Origin: Burkholderia gladioli
GTDB taxonomy: Bacteria > Pseudomonadota > Gammaproteobacteria > Burkholderiales > Burkholderiaceae
Assembly: GCF_000959725.1 (NCBI RefSeq)
Contig: NZ_CP009323.1
Location: 4,604,574-4,668,573, forward strand
Length of the DNA stretch: 64,000 nucleotides
Direction of reading: 5' to 3'
Shown here piece after piece: positions 39,125 to 48,480 of this stretch. The position numbers were made by a program, and so were the translations under genes. How positions within the stretch are numbered: the stretch's first letter is position 1; each line of letters opens with the position of its first letter. The notes under the pieces were generated by a model, which made no database searches, was not told the origin of the DNA, and saw nothing but the letters and a program-made list of their open reading frames with translations.

Positions 39125-40744
39125 TCAATCTGCAGCGAAGCCGGCCACCGTTCTGATCGTCGCCATTGCTGGCTGTGCATCGCCACGCCATGCAACGTGC
39201 TGATCGGGGCGGATCAGCGTAAAACGGGCCGGGTAGAGGTTCGCAATGCCGCCCTCCGGAGGTTGGATGACCTTTAACGGCAACCCGCAATCTGTCGCAT
39301 CCGAAACGACTGATGCAACTTCCTCTTTGCTCGCCCTGGTCGACGCAAGCAATGTAAATCCGCTGCCGAAGTGGTCGTAGAGGGAACTGCCGTCGTGCAA
39401 CCACGCGTGTGGTGCGAGCGCGCCTGGCCGCGACGAAGCCACATAGTTGATGAAGTCCTTCTCCGGCGAGGCGCTGCCATCTGGTATCACGATCGGCGAA
39501 TCGTCATAGCGGTAGCCAAGCACCACGCCCAAGGTGGAAAATTCCCGCATCTTCGCAGCGGTTATACGGCTGCCAATTTCACGGCGCACGCTCTCCCCCC
39601 TTTCACAGTCGGCCTCGATATCGTCCATGACCAACTGGTTACCAAGCGTCGCGTGGTTAACTACGGCTTCGTCAAGCACCCACTGGTGCACCGGGCGCCG
39701 CTCGGCCTCATAGCTATCGAGAAGCGCGGGTCCGCCCCAACCTTGTAATACGGCGGCCAGCTTCCAGCCAAGATCGACGCTGTCCGCGACGCCCATATTC
39801 ATCCCGTATCCCCCAAAGGGCGGATGCAAGTGACAGGCGTCCCCTGCCAGGAAAGCACGCCCCTTGCGGTATCGGTCGCCAAGCAGCTTGCTTGCGACCC
39901 ACTCATCGCTAGACAACACTTCGTACGGCAGGTCAATGCCGGTGGCGGTGGCAATCATCGCACGCGCATCAGCACCCTCGATGGGTGCGCCCGACGAGAC
40001 GTGGGTGGGCATGAAGAACCACGTATCACCAACATCCATCGGTCCGATGAGACTCGGTGCATCGCGGTTTATCTGCCAATACATGATGGCCGGTCCCAGA
40101 CCATGCGCATCAGCCAGTCCTGGTGCTCGAAATACAATGTTGTAATTCTTCGAGAGACCATATTGGCCTTCCATCCGCGTTCCAATGATATTTCGCACGA
40201 GACTGCGTGCGCCATCAGTCCCTACCAGGTAGTCCACGTCGACCACCACGTCGCGCTGCTGATCGAGGTCGTGCAGAATGGCAGTTACCACCTCATCGTC
40301 CTGCACAAACTCTCGCAGTTCGCAGCGGAACCGGATTTCAACGCCGGGCAACGACTGCGCGTGCGATCGCAGCACATCTTCAACCGTGTACTGCGGAATC
40401 CACTGGGCATGCTCCGAATAGAGCGGATTGCGGCCAGGCGCACAGAACATTGCGTTCTCGTGCCGTGCCAGTTCGAACCCGGCTAGCCGCGTGCAGAATA
40501 CGACGTTCGAAGGATAGTCGACGCCAAGCGGCGAGGCCGCCCGAAGCCGATCGGCAATACCCCAACGGCGCAGGTGTTCCCTGGTGCGCACGTTGGTGGT
40601 CTTGGCGCGAGGTGCATAGCCAACCCTATCGTTCCGTTCAACGAGCAGACACGGAATACCTCTATGTCCCAGCTCGATTGCCATTGCCAGGCCGGCCGGG
40701 CCCGCCCCCACAATCAATACGCGCGGTTTTCCCAACTTACCCAC
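39125..40744 (-). CDS. FAD-dependent aromatic hydroxylase (MhpA/TfdB-like)
   Basis: A 539-residue class A flavoprotein monooxygenase, starting at GTG 40744 with GGAGACTGAGCC upstream. FAD motif GAGPAGLAMAIELGHRG (from about residue 13), DG motif GTDGARSLVRN, and GD motif FLAGDACHLHPPFGGYGMN are all intact. The C-terminal thioredoxin-like domain is present. Expected reaction: NAD(P)H-dependent ring hydroxylation to a catechol, the substrate for the dioxygenase next in the operon. Divergent LysR gene at 40861 is the likely regulator. Confidence 0.93.
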   Translation of the reverse strand: MGKLGKPRVLIVGAGPAGLAMAIELGHRGIPCLLVERNDRVGYAPRAKTTNVRTREHLRRWGIADRLRAASPLGVDYPSNVVFCTRLAGFELARHENAMFCAPGRNPLYSEHAQWIPQYTVEDVLRSHAQSLPGVEIRFRCELREFVQDDEVVTAILHDLDQQRDVVVDVDYLVGTDGARSLVRNIIGTRMEGQYGLSKNYNIVFRAPGLADAHGLGPAIMYWQINRDAPSLIGPMDVGDTWFFMPTHVSSGAPIEGADARAMIATATGIDLPYEVLSSDEWVASKLLGDRYRKGRAFLAGDACHLHPPFGGYGMNMGVADSVDLGWKLAAVLQGWGGPALLDSYEAERRPVHQWVLDEAVVNHATLGNQLVMDDIEADCERGESVRREIGSRITAAKMREFSTLGVVLGYRYDDSPIVIPDGSASPEKDFINYVASSRPGALAPHAWLHDGSSLYDHFGSGFTLLASTRASKEEVASVVSDATDCGLPLKVIQPPEGGIANLYPARFTLIRPDQHVAWRGDAQPAMATIRTVAGFAAD

Positions 40745-40835
40745 GGCTCAGTCTCCTTCTACCCGTTCTTGAATCATGTATTGCTGCATCGTAGGGACTT
40801 CCACGCGATTCACAAAGATGGCAAAATCGTCGAGG

Positions 40836-40843
40836 TGATATCA
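40836..40843. promoter_or_regulatory. Short palindrome TGATATCA in divergent hydroxylase/LysR promoter
   Basis: An 8-bp palindrome 17 bp upstream of the LysR start and about 90 bp from the hydroxylase start. Too short to be decisive; possible part of a LysR site. Confidence 0.25.
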
Positions 40844-40860
40844 GAACTGAATCGGTGTCA

Positions 40861-41748
40861 ATGGTGAAACTGAACACGTTGCGGGACTTCATTGCTGTGG
40901 CTGAGCGTGGTGGGTTGCGGGCAGCCGCGCGGTTTCTTGGCCAACCACAACCTGCAATTTCCCGCAGCATTCGCGACCTGGAGAAAGAACTTGGGGTCGC
41001 GCTGTTCGAACGCCATGTCAAGGGCGTGCGGCTGACAACGGCCGGAAGCGCTTTCCTGCGGCGTGCCAACGTGGTCCGCAATGAGCTCCAGCGTGCCAGA
41101 GATGAAATCGAGCAGATGCGCGGCGAAACGCACGGCCGTGTGACACTGTGCATGTCAACCGCGGCGCATCTTGGACTCTTGCCGGGCGTTCTGCGACCAT
41201 TTCGCAGCCGCTACCCAGACATCAACCTTGAGATCATTGACGGAGTGTATCCGGTAGTGGAAGCGTCCCTCATGGATGGGACAGTCGACTGTTACATTGG
41301 ACCGGCACCAGTAACGGTGCCAGGCGAACTTCAGATCGAGAAATTGTTTGACAACAACAGGGTGATCATCGCCCGGCGGGGGCATCCGCTGGCCAAGGCG
41401 AGGTCACTGTGCGAACTGGTCGAAGCTGAATGGATAACGACATCCATCACGCACCGTGCCGAAGAGGAACTCGGTCCGTTGTTTGAAAAGCACGGGTTGC
41501 CTGCGCCGCGCCTGGCAATGCGGGCACAGTCGGCGTTAACTTTCATGACTGCGCTGGCAAACTCGAACTTGTTGATGATGCTGCCGGTCCAGTGGATCAA
41601 GTATCCACCACTAAGCGAGTTGTTTGAAGAAATCAGGGTTGCAGAACCGTTGCATGCCCCTCCGGTTTGCATTGTCCAGCGCACCGGGCTACCGCTCACT
41701 CCGGCAACGGAGTATTTTTGTACACTGATTCGTCGTATTGCGACGTGA
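40861..41748 (+). CDS. LysR-family transcriptional regulator (aromatic catabolism type)
   Basis: A 295-residue LTTR; ATG 40861 is used rather than a GTG two codons earlier. DNA-binding domain: LNTLRDFIAVAERGGLRAAA, RFLGQPQPAISRSIRDLEKE. The effector domain begins about residue 90 (GRVTLCMSTAAHLGLLPGVL). Divergent from the hydroxylase, dioxygenase and FAH genes, which it most likely activates in response to the substrate. Confidence 0.93.
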   Translation: MVKLNTLRDFIAVAERGGLRAAARFLGQPQPAISRSIRDLEKELGVALFERHVKGVRLTTAGSAFLRRANVVRNELQRARDEIEQMRGETHGRVTLCMSTAAHLGLLPGVLRPFRSRYPDINLEIIDGVYPVVEASLMDGTVDCYIGPAPVTVPGELQIEKLFDNNRVIIARRGHPLAKARSLCELVEAEWITTSITHRAEEELGPLFEKHGLPAPRLAMRAQSALTFMTALANSNLLMMLPVQWIKYPPLSELFEEIRVAEPLHAPPVCIVQRTGLPLTPATEYFCTLIRRIAT

Positions 41749-42093
41749 CCGAACCGCATTGCTGGCGTGTGTGTAATTGACGAGACTCACCCACCAGAAC
41801 TCCACTTTGCGCAAAACCATCGCCGCCTGCCCGGCTGCCTGCGGATCGCCGACCTCCTGCCGGCTTGCTGGACGACGTCGGGAGCCATTCCTCATACGCA
41901 CCTCCGAAACACCCCGTATTCCGGTGCATATCTTTTGCGATCAACCGGACGCCGTCGTGAATTCATATGGTCGGCGTTAGCCAGGCGTCTTGCTCCATTG
42001 CCCATCGCCAACAACACTTTCCCAAAAGAAAACCTGGCGGCAGCGCTCCTTTTGCGGGACCGGCGTCAGCCCCGCCGCTTAACCTTTGAGACC
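41749..42093. other. Intergenic stretch, nothing identified
   Basis: About 345 bp between convergent LysR and DHA2 exporter genes. A plus-strand frame spans it but has no ribosome site or family resemblance. Confidence 0.45.
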
Positions 42094-43644
42094 TTAGTGC
42101 GCACCGGTTGCCTCACCGGCGCCTCCCCTGACTGAACGCGTGATCCAGATAAGCGGAATGATGAGCAGAAAAATTACAGCCGAGGCGAAAAAGATATCGT
42201 TCAGGCCCATCATCGCAGCCTCACTCGTGACGGTGAGGTCGAACAGCGCGTGCGCCGACTGTGAATTCATATGGAGCAGCGACTGTGTTGAATCGATCTG
42301 CCCGGTGAACAGCGGATTATTGATCGAGGCCTGCTCTGTCAGCCTTTCATGATGCAACACTGTGCGGTTGTTCCATTCGTTGCCCGCCATGGAAGTCCCG
42401 ATCGCGCCACAGAACACGCGTACAAAGTTCGATAGGCCTGCCGCCGCTGGAATCCGGCTGGGCGGTTGTCCGGAAAGTATTATTGCAGTTAGCGGCACGA
42501 AGAAGAGGGCCGTCGGGATTCCCTGAAGGAGCGTCGGAATCACCAGGTGCCACGTGTCTATTTCGATCACGTACTTTGATCGCATATAGAAAACTACCGA
42601 GAAACCGATAAACGACATTGTCGCAATGACGCGCGCGTCGGTTCGCGGAAGCACCCGACTCATAACAGGCGCAAGCAGCACTGCGAAAATCCCGAGAGGT
42701 GCCGTCACGAGGCCGGCGTCGAGAGAGCGATAGTTAAGATATTCCTGCATCCATTGCGGCATGAGAACCAGATTGCCGAAGAAGACAGCGTACGCGACTG
42801 AAATCGCGACCGTCCCGCCGAGAAAGTTGCGCTGTGCAAAGAGCTTGATATCGACGATTGGATTCTCGTCTGTCAGTTCCCAAACGAGGAAGAACGCGAA
42901 GCTGACAAGTGCCGTGATACCCAAAAGTACGATCGTTGACGACGAGAACCAGTCTAGGTCTCTACCTTTGTCAAGCATGATCTGCAGGGAGGCGACCCAG
43001 GCGATCAGAAGCCCGAGTCCAACGAGGTCGATAGGCGGCTTGCGTGTGGCCGACTCGCGGCTACGATAAATCATCCACGTGACGGCCGCCGCGAAGATCC
43101 CCACCGGAATGTTGATGTAAAAGATCCACGACCAGCTATAACTGTCTGTAATCCATCCGCCCAGAGCAGGACCGGCGATCGGACCAACAGTCGCGGTCAT
43201 CGCCCACAGCGAGAGGGCTGTCGACGCCTTCTGCTTCGGATATGAGCCTAGCAGAATGGCTTGAGACAGCGGAATCAGCGGACCCGCCACGGCACCCTGG
43301 CAGATGCGCGCGACCAGCAAAATCGGAAGACTCGGGGCAACGCCGCATACCCAGGACGCAAATACAAAACTTAGGATGGCGCCAACGAACAGTCTTACCT
43401 GTCCGAAGCGCTGCGTGAGCCATCCGGTCAGCGGAATCGACACGGCATTAGCTGCGCCGAATACAGTTATAACCCACGTGCCTTCATCGACAGACACACC
43501 GAGATTGCCCGAGATGGTTGGAATGGCCACGTTCGCGATCGAGGAGTCGAGCACGTTCATGAATGTGGCCAACGCAACGGCAATCGTCGCGAGAGCCAGA
43601 CGGCCGCCTGTAAGAGGCGGAAGATCGATATTCGGTTGATTCAT
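42094..43644 (-). CDS. DHA2-family MFS exporter (EmrB/QacA-like, 14 TM)
   Basis: A 516-residue drug:H+ antiporter. Motif D1 at the first helix (LDSSIANVAIPTISGNLG), motif A (GWLTQRFGQVRLF), motif C in helix 5 (GPIAGPALGGWITD) and the EmrB-type C-terminal helices are clear. Homologues work with an EmrA-like adaptor and an outer membrane channel, but none is encoded here. A large periplasmic loop with RTVLHHERLTEQASI near the last helix is typical of EmrB. It may expel toxic aromatic acids linked to the neighbouring pathways. Confidence 0.92.
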   Translation of the reverse strand: MNQPNIDLPPLTGGRLALATIAVALATFMNVLDSSIANVAIPTISGNLGVSVDEGTWVITVFGAANAVSIPLTGWLTQRFGQVRLFVGAILSFVFASWVCGVAPSLPILLVARICQGAVAGPLIPLSQAILLGSYPKQKASTALSLWAMTATVGPIAGPALGGWITDSYSWSWIFYINIPVGIFAAAVTWMIYRSRESATRKPPIDLVGLGLLIAWVASLQIMLDKGRDLDWFSSSTIVLLGITALVSFAFFLVWELTDENPIVDIKLFAQRNFLGGTVAISVAYAVFFGNLVLMPQWMQEYLNYRSLDAGLVTAPLGIFAVLLAPVMSRVLPRTDARVIATMSFIGFSVVFYMRSKYVIEIDTWHLVIPTLLQGIPTALFFVPLTAIILSGQPPSRIPAAAGLSNFVRVFCGAIGTSMAGNEWNNRTVLHHERLTEQASINNPLFTGQIDSTQSLLHMNSQSAHALFDLTVTSEAAMMGLNDIFFASAVIFLLIIPLIWITRSVRGGAGEATGAH

Positions 43645-44190
43645 GGGTTCACCGCGTATTTCGTGTTACTCGTTTGGAGTTTGGAAGTGCCCCGCTATGG
43701 CCCGGTTACGATGTCCGCAAACGGCCCGCGGCGTGCGCCGGTCCATTTGTCTCGTGCCGGAATAGACAGGCCAGGCAACAACATTGGACTGGAGAAGTTA
43801 TATAAATAATTGCCATGTCATCCAATTTAACCACTAGTTGACAGTCATCTACGACGCGACTTGCCTGCACCAAACAGGCCCCCTTTTCCCGTATACCGCT
43901 AGAACCAAGGGCCCAACCTCAGCTCGCGTCTGCCAGCGCGCGCTTGGACTCAACGACCTTCTCAACTGCGAAATAACACGCTAGTCAATGCTATAGCTAT
44001 CATAGCCTAGGCAAGTTTATTTGCGCATTGACCGTCTCGGAAATGCTGAAGCAGGCTGATCCGAAGGCCTGCGCTTCGGTCTCCAGCCGGGACCTACTTC
44101 CGACGCGACGCCAGCTCAGAAGGCCTGGACTTCCGCCGATGCACCAATGCACCGAACGCCGGGTCTCCAGCCGACTACAACAAACTCAAT
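43645..44190. other. Intergenic stretch, nothing identified
   Basis: About 545 bp. GGTCTCCAGCCG occurs at 44078 and 44162 and GAAGGCCTG at 44063 and 44119, suggesting a partly decayed duplication. The promoter of the DHA2 gene must lie at the low end. No gene called. Confidence 0.4.
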
Positions 44191-45255
44191 TCAGTAATCG
44201 AGGGCTTCTTCCCGCCACAATCCCAGTGCCTTCTGCGCCGGCCGATCAGAGAAGCTGAACAGCACAGCCGGTTCAACCGCGTGATGCGAGGTGACGCTCC
44301 AGGATGGCGCGACAAAGACATCGCCGGCCTGCCAGCGGATGCACTCACCGCTTATCGAACTGAACCCGCGGCCTTCGCGGACGCAATAAACTGTTGAATC
44401 GGTGGAGCGATAGGGAGCTCCAGTGAATCGCGCGGGCAACTGCTGCATGAATGCCGCGATGGTCGGCAGCGGATAACCACCGGTGGCGGGATTGGCATAC
44501 TGAAGCTTTATGCCGTGGCGCGGATCCAGGCTGCCGCTTGCATGCAATCGCTGAAGGACGTCCTTTACCCTCGAGTAGGGGTAATGAAAAACCGGGGAAG
44601 CCGCGCCTTGCGGGACGTACTCCACCGGAAGCAGGTTCGATCCGTAACGCGCCAGCGCGTCACCAGTCAATCGCTCAACCTTCTGTGTTTCACCCGCCGG
44701 GTAGGCCTCGGCAAAGCTCGCGTCGAAGAGGTTGACCATGGGAACGTCCAGACCGTCAAGCCATATCACGGGGTCATCCCCGAGATTCCCATGGTCATGA
44801 AACGTCCAGGATGGCGTGAGAATGAAATCACCTGGCGACATCGGTATTCGTTCGCCACTTACTGACGTGTACCCGCCTCCACCTTCGATGATCAGGCGCA
44901 AGGCCGCCGCTGCGTGTCGGTGAGTCGGCGCAACTTCGCCTGGAAGAATTAGCTGAAGCCCGGCGTACAGACTCTGAGTAATCTGTGAGATACCGCGAAT
45001 CCCCGGATTTTCCAGCACCAGCACTCTGCGCTCTGCTTCCTTCGCGGTGATGAGCTTCCCAGCACTCAGGAGCAGTTCCCGCATGACTGAATAGTCCCAC
45101 TTGTAGGGTACACAGTACGGTCGCGGCTCAGGCGTCACGAGTTGGGACATCACGGCCCACAACGGAGCGGAGTTCGCGTTGTCGAGTTGGTCGTACAGCG
45201 CAAGGCGTTCAGCGCTGTCCCCGCATGTTGCAGACTGAAGGGAAGACGTTGCCAT
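44191..45255 (-). CDS. Gentisate 1,2-dioxygenase
   Basis: A 354-residue bicupin that opens gentisate (2,5-dihydroxybenzoate) to maleylpyruvate using Fe(II). The HRH motif His112-Arg-His114 (PTHRHAAAALRLIIEGGG) and His153 (FHDHG) give the iron triad of the N-terminal cupin, with the 41-residue spacing known for the family. The C-terminal cupin is VYCVREGRGFSSISGECIRW. GGAGGGTTGAGTC precedes ATG 45255 and lies in the end of the upstream gene, only 3 bp away. Last gene of the 3-hydroxybenzoate operon. Confidence 0.95.
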   Translation of the reverse strand: MATSSLQSATCGDSAERLALYDQLDNANSAPLWAVMSQLVTPEPRPYCVPYKWDYSVMRELLLSAGKLITAKEAERRVLVLENPGIRGISQITQSLYAGLQLILPGEVAPTHRHAAAALRLIIEGGGGYTSVSGERIPMSPGDFILTPSWTFHDHGNLGDDPVIWLDGLDVPMVNLFDASFAEAYPAGETQKVERLTGDALARYGSNLLPVEYVPQGAASPVFHYPYSRVKDVLQRLHASGSLDPRHGIKLQYANPATGGYPLPTIAAFMQQLPARFTGAPYRSTDSTVYCVREGRGFSSISGECIRWQAGDVFVAPSWSVTSHHAVEPAVLFSFSDRPAQKALGLWREEALDY

Positions 45256-45258
45256 GAC

Positions 45259-46128
45259 TCAACCCTCCTGAACACTGCATCGCACATCGACTTCCATCGA
45301 GCCGATCCCCTCGAATTCTGCAAACATGGAGTCGCCCGGCCGGATCGATGCAACGCCTTCTGGTGTCCCGGTGATGATCACGTCACCGGGTAGCAAAGTG
45401 TAATAAGAGGAAGCAAATTCGATCAGTTCGCTAACACCAAGAATCAGTTCACTTGTGTTGGACCGCTGACGAATCTCACCATTGACGGAAATGGAGAAGC
45501 TGAGATTGCTCGGGTCTGGAAGTTCGTCGCTCGTCACAAGCCACGGCCCTAGCACAGTATAAGAGTCCGGAGACTTCCGGAAACTTCGCTCTTCCGGTCC
45601 GCGGATCGTGATATCGAGACCGATGCAATACCCCGCAACGAATTTGAGTGCATCGACCTTGGACACGTTGGCTGCTTTCTTGCCAATGATGACGGCGAGT
45701 TCCACCTCATGGTCGTTACGACGGTCAAGCTTTCGAAGCGCAACCCCTTCAGACGGGCCAACGAGCGAACTCGTCGCCTTAAGAAAGAGACCGGCGCGTT
45801 GGATGTGATTGATCTGATTGTCGTGATGCAGATTAGGATCGCAGAGAACCTCCTTGAGATGCTTCTGGTAATTTACTGGTGCGGCCACAATCTTTCCAGG
45901 ATTCGCGACGGGGCTGAGAAGGGCCACATCCGATAGTGGAACAGTACGTGCGCGCGGCGCCAGTTCCGTCACAGCGCTGCGGATCAGATCGAGATTAGCG
46001 ATCAGTACGTCATACCGGGGAAAAGGATAGTCAGCCGGACGTAGCACTTTGAGTGCTTGCGTCACGTCCCGAACTACATTGCCTTCAACGAGGCCGAGAC
46101 AATTTTCGTTAAAGCGACAGATCTTCAT
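45259..46128 (-). CDS. FAH-family hydrolase, probable fumarylpyruvate/maleylpyruvate hydrolase
   Basis: A 289-residue FAH-superfamily protein. ATG 46128 gives the family N-terminus MKICRFNENCLGLVEGN. Metal ligands fall in DHEVELAVIIGKKA (read NDHEVELAV), and the core shows KIVAAPVNYQKHL, GYCIGLDITIRGPEERSFRK and GDVIITGTPEGVA. It lies between the hydroxylase and gentisate dioxygenase genes and should cleave the ring-opened acylpyruvate to pyruvate plus fumarate or malate/maleate. No isomerase gene is present in the operon, so it may hydrolyse maleylpyruvate directly, as reported for some bacteria. Confidence 0.9.
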   Translation of the reverse strand: MKICRFNENCLGLVEGNVVRDVTQALKVLRPADYPFPRYDVLIANLDLIRSAVTELAPRARTVPLSDVALLSPVANPGKIVAAPVNYQKHLKEVLCDPNLHHDNQINHIQRAGLFLKATSSLVGPSEGVALRKLDRRNDHEVELAVIIGKKAANVSKVDALKFVAGYCIGLDITIRGPEERSFRKSPDSYTVLGPWLVTSDELPDPSNLSFSISVNGEIRQRSNTSELILGVSELIEFASSYYTLLPGDVIITGTPEGVASIRPGDSMFAEFEGIGSMEVDVRCSVQEG

Positions 46129-46192
46129 AGTTAGCCTGGAAAAGTTCGAGAAGCGGCGGATCGCGCGGTGGCCAGGTTTTTCTTGGGCCACG

Positions 46193-47425
46193 TCAACTGG
46201 AGGCAACGACGCCCTGGTCCGACTCCGTGGAAATCGGCTGAATCGGCGTGGGGTCATATAGCCATGCCATACCGTCCAGTGTCTGCTCAAGCGATCGCGC
46301 CTGCAAAAACTGGTTGCGAAGCTCGCGTTTCACCTCACTTGCGTGGTAGAACTCCCCATATAGTCGCGCGCTCATTTGTACCTTTCCAGTCCGCAGATAG
46401 CGTCGGTCCTGGTAGCGCAAAAATGCGGCAGGCACGTCGCTACTCTCACACGCCAGTTCATCCGCGAGTACAACCGCATCCTCCATTGCCATGCACGCAC
46501 CTTGGGCCATGTACTGCAGCATCGGATGAGCCGCGTCTCCCAAAAGGGTGACGTTACCCTTTGACCAGTTTCTTATGGGGTCGCGATCGCAAAGAACCCA
46601 CATGCGCCACGTATCGATCTTCGCGAGGAGAGCCTTAACCGTAGGTACCGCGTCACGGAACCGCAGGTGGAGTTCCTGTGCATCGCCCACTGCGTCCCAC
46701 CCCTCCACATATCGATCGCTGTGAAACACAGCGACCAGATTGAACAGATCTCCGCCCCGTAGCGGATAATGTACGAGGTGAGTCTTCGCGCCTGCCCATA
46801 GGGTCATGGTGTTGGAGCGCAATTCGTCGGGCACCTCGCTGATAGGAAGGACAGCCCGATAAGCGATGTGCCCCGAAACCCTTGGCGAACCATCGCCAAC
46901 AATCTGGTCCCGAATGGTCGACCACAGTCCATCGGCGCCGATCAATGCGTGGCCTGAAATGTCCCCCTCCGTTGTGTGAAGGGTGACACCATCGCCGTTG
47001 TCAGTGAAACCGATGACTGTCGTATTCGTCGACACCTCGATGCGACTGGAACGCACGCACGCATCAAGCAGAATCCGATGCAGATCCGCCCGATGTATCA
47101 GCGCGTAAGGATGTTTGAACCGCCTTACAAACTGGTCGTCAAGAGGAATGGAGACCACCTGCTCTCCCGATATTCCGTCCATCATCACCAGCCGTTCCGG
47201 CATTGCTGCCTTTGCCCGAACCGCTGCGGTGACGCCGAGTCGCTCGAAGACATGGAAGGCATTAGGGCCGATCTGAATGCCGGCGCCGATCTCCCTGATT
47301 TCCTGTGCCTTCTCAAAAAGTCGAACTTTAAAACCGGCCTTGCTTAGCGCGAGCGCAGCCGCGAACCCGCCTATGCCACCGCCAGAGATAAGAATGGGCC
47401 GGGATTCCTGCTGTTTGGAAGTCAT
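46193..47425 (-). CDS. 3-hydroxybenzoate 6-monooxygenase (FAD)
   Basis: A 410-residue class A flavoprotein hydroxylase similar to NagX/XlnD/MhbM enzymes, converting 3-hydroxybenzoate to gentisate with NADH and O2. GGAGACT precedes ATG 47425. FAD motif SGGGIGGFAAALALSKAGFK, DG motif IGADGLWSTIRD, GD motif LLGDAAHPMLQYMAQGACMA, all intact. Salicylate 5- or 1-hydroxylase activity is the main alternative, but the gentisate dioxygenase in the same operon supports a para-hydroxylating enzyme. First gene of the operon, divergent from a LysR gene. Confidence 0.92.
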   Translation of the reverse strand: MTSKQQESRPILISGGGIGGFAAALALSKAGFKVRLFEKAQEIREIGAGIQIGPNAFHVFERLGVTAAVRAKAAMPERLVMMDGISGEQVVSIPLDDQFVRRFKHPYALIHRADLHRILLDACVRSSRIEVSTNTTVIGFTDNGDGVTLHTTEGDISGHALIGADGLWSTIRDQIVGDGSPRVSGHIAYRAVLPISEVPDELRSNTMTLWAGAKTHLVHYPLRGGDLFNLVAVFHSDRYVEGWDAVGDAQELHLRFRDAVPTVKALLAKIDTWRMWVLCDRDPIRNWSKGNVTLLGDAAHPMLQYMAQGACMAMEDAVVLADELACESSDVPAAFLRYQDRRYLRTGKVQMSARLYGEFYHASEVKRELRNQFLQARSLEQTLDGMAWLYDPTPIQPISTESDQGVVASS

Positions 47426-47526
47426 AGTCTCCTCTACTTACTGATGTACAGAACCGCATAGTTGGTCCAGATCCCTGCAGCCGTGGGAACCGTCAACACT
47501 CAGTGATTGTAGGAATTTGCATCTCA

Positions 47527-47550
47527 TCAATCCATATGCCAGGATTGATA
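47527..47550. promoter_or_regulatory. LysR-type dyad between hydroxylase operon and LysR gene
   Basis: ATCAATCC (47527-47534) and GGATTGAT (47543-47550) are perfect 8-bp inverted arms around an 8-bp AT-rich spacer, with the T-N11-A layout of LTTR boxes. It is 33 bp upstream of the LysR start and about 100 bp upstream of the hydroxylase start. A third half-site ATTGATAG follows at about 47567. Confidence 0.7.
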
Positions 47551-47583
47551 ACTTGCGTCAAATAAATTGATAGAGGGGACCCT

Positions 47584-48480
47584 GTGGACAACATCGACCT
47601 GAAACACCTCCTGGTTTTTGATGAGGTCTATCGCACCGCAAGCATTTCGCGCGCAGCAGAGAACCTTGACATGGGTCAATCAGCGGTGAGTATGGTTCTC
47701 GCGAAATTTCGCAAGCACTATAACGATCCTCTCTTTGTTCGGACAGCAGACGGAATGCAGCCAACGCCTCTGGCTGACGACATAGTGAGCCCTTTGCGCC
47801 AGGCAACGGCCGCACTCAGATCGACGTTGCTACATCGCGCAACGTTCGACCCGTCGAGTTCGCAACGGATGTTTGGCCTCTGTATGACCGATATCGGCCA
47901 ACGCGTCATGATGCCTCGTCTGCTCGAGCATCTTCAGAAAGTGGCGCCCGGGGTTAGGCTGGACCTCCGGTACACGTCCGACCGTACCGCGTGCCAACTG
48001 GAATCTGGCGAGATTGATCTGGCTATCGGGTTTCTAACACAGTTGGACGCAGCGATTTATCAGCAGCAACTCTTTACTGACAGATTTGTCTGCATTGTGA
48101 ATAAGGATCATGGCCGACTCCATGGCACTGCCATATCCCTGGATGAGTTCGAACGTGAATCGCATCTCATAGTAGCCACGCAAGGAACCGGCCACGTCAT
48201 TGTTGATGAGACAATAGCGCGCAACAACATCAAACGAAAGGTCGGTTTGCGGATTCCGAACTTTCTTGGCGTTATTTCCAATATCGTCTGCACAGACTAT
48301 GTGGCCATCGTCCCTGAGCGTTTTGCGCGTATTGTTGCCGATACAAATCCTATAAAGATACTGGAACTGCCGTTTAAAGTGCCGAGCTACCGGGTGATGC
48401 AGCACTGGCATGAGCGATATGCACGAGACCCCGCGATCATCTGGCTACGCGACACCCTTGGAACCTTGTTTCGTGAATAG
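47584..48480 (+). CDS. LysR-family transcriptional regulator of gentisate genes
   Basis: A 298-residue LTTR beginning at GTG 47584 (AGAGGGGACCCT upstream). DNA-binding domain: DLKHLLVFDEVYRTASISRA, then AENLDMGQSAVSMVLAKFRK. The effector domain is of the NodD/NahR-like branch (FGLCMTDIGQRVMMPRLLEH; LAIGFL near residue 145). NahR-type regulators activate with salicylate or hydroxybenzoates. The dyad at 47527-47550 and the divergent operon support the role. Confidence 0.93.
   Translation: MDNIDLKHLLVFDEVYRTASISRAAENLDMGQSAVSMVLAKFRKHYNDPLFVRTADGMQPTPLADDIVSPLRQATAALRSTLLHRATFDPSSSQRMFGLCMTDIGQRVMMPRLLEHLQKVAPGVRLDLRYTSDRTACQLESGEIDLAIGFLTQLDAAIYQQQLFTDRFVCIVNKDHGRLHGTAISLDEFERESHLIVATQGTGHVIVDETIARNNIKRKVGLRIPNFLGVISNIVCTDYVAIVPERFARIVADTNPIKILELPFKVPSYRVMQHWHERYARDPAIIWLRDTLGTLFRE

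Noticed and set aside
44063..44173. Short repeated blocks GAAGGCCTG and GGTCTCCAGCCG
   Set aside because: Different spacings (56 and 84 bp) and short lengths; insufficient for a tandem repeat or attachment site.
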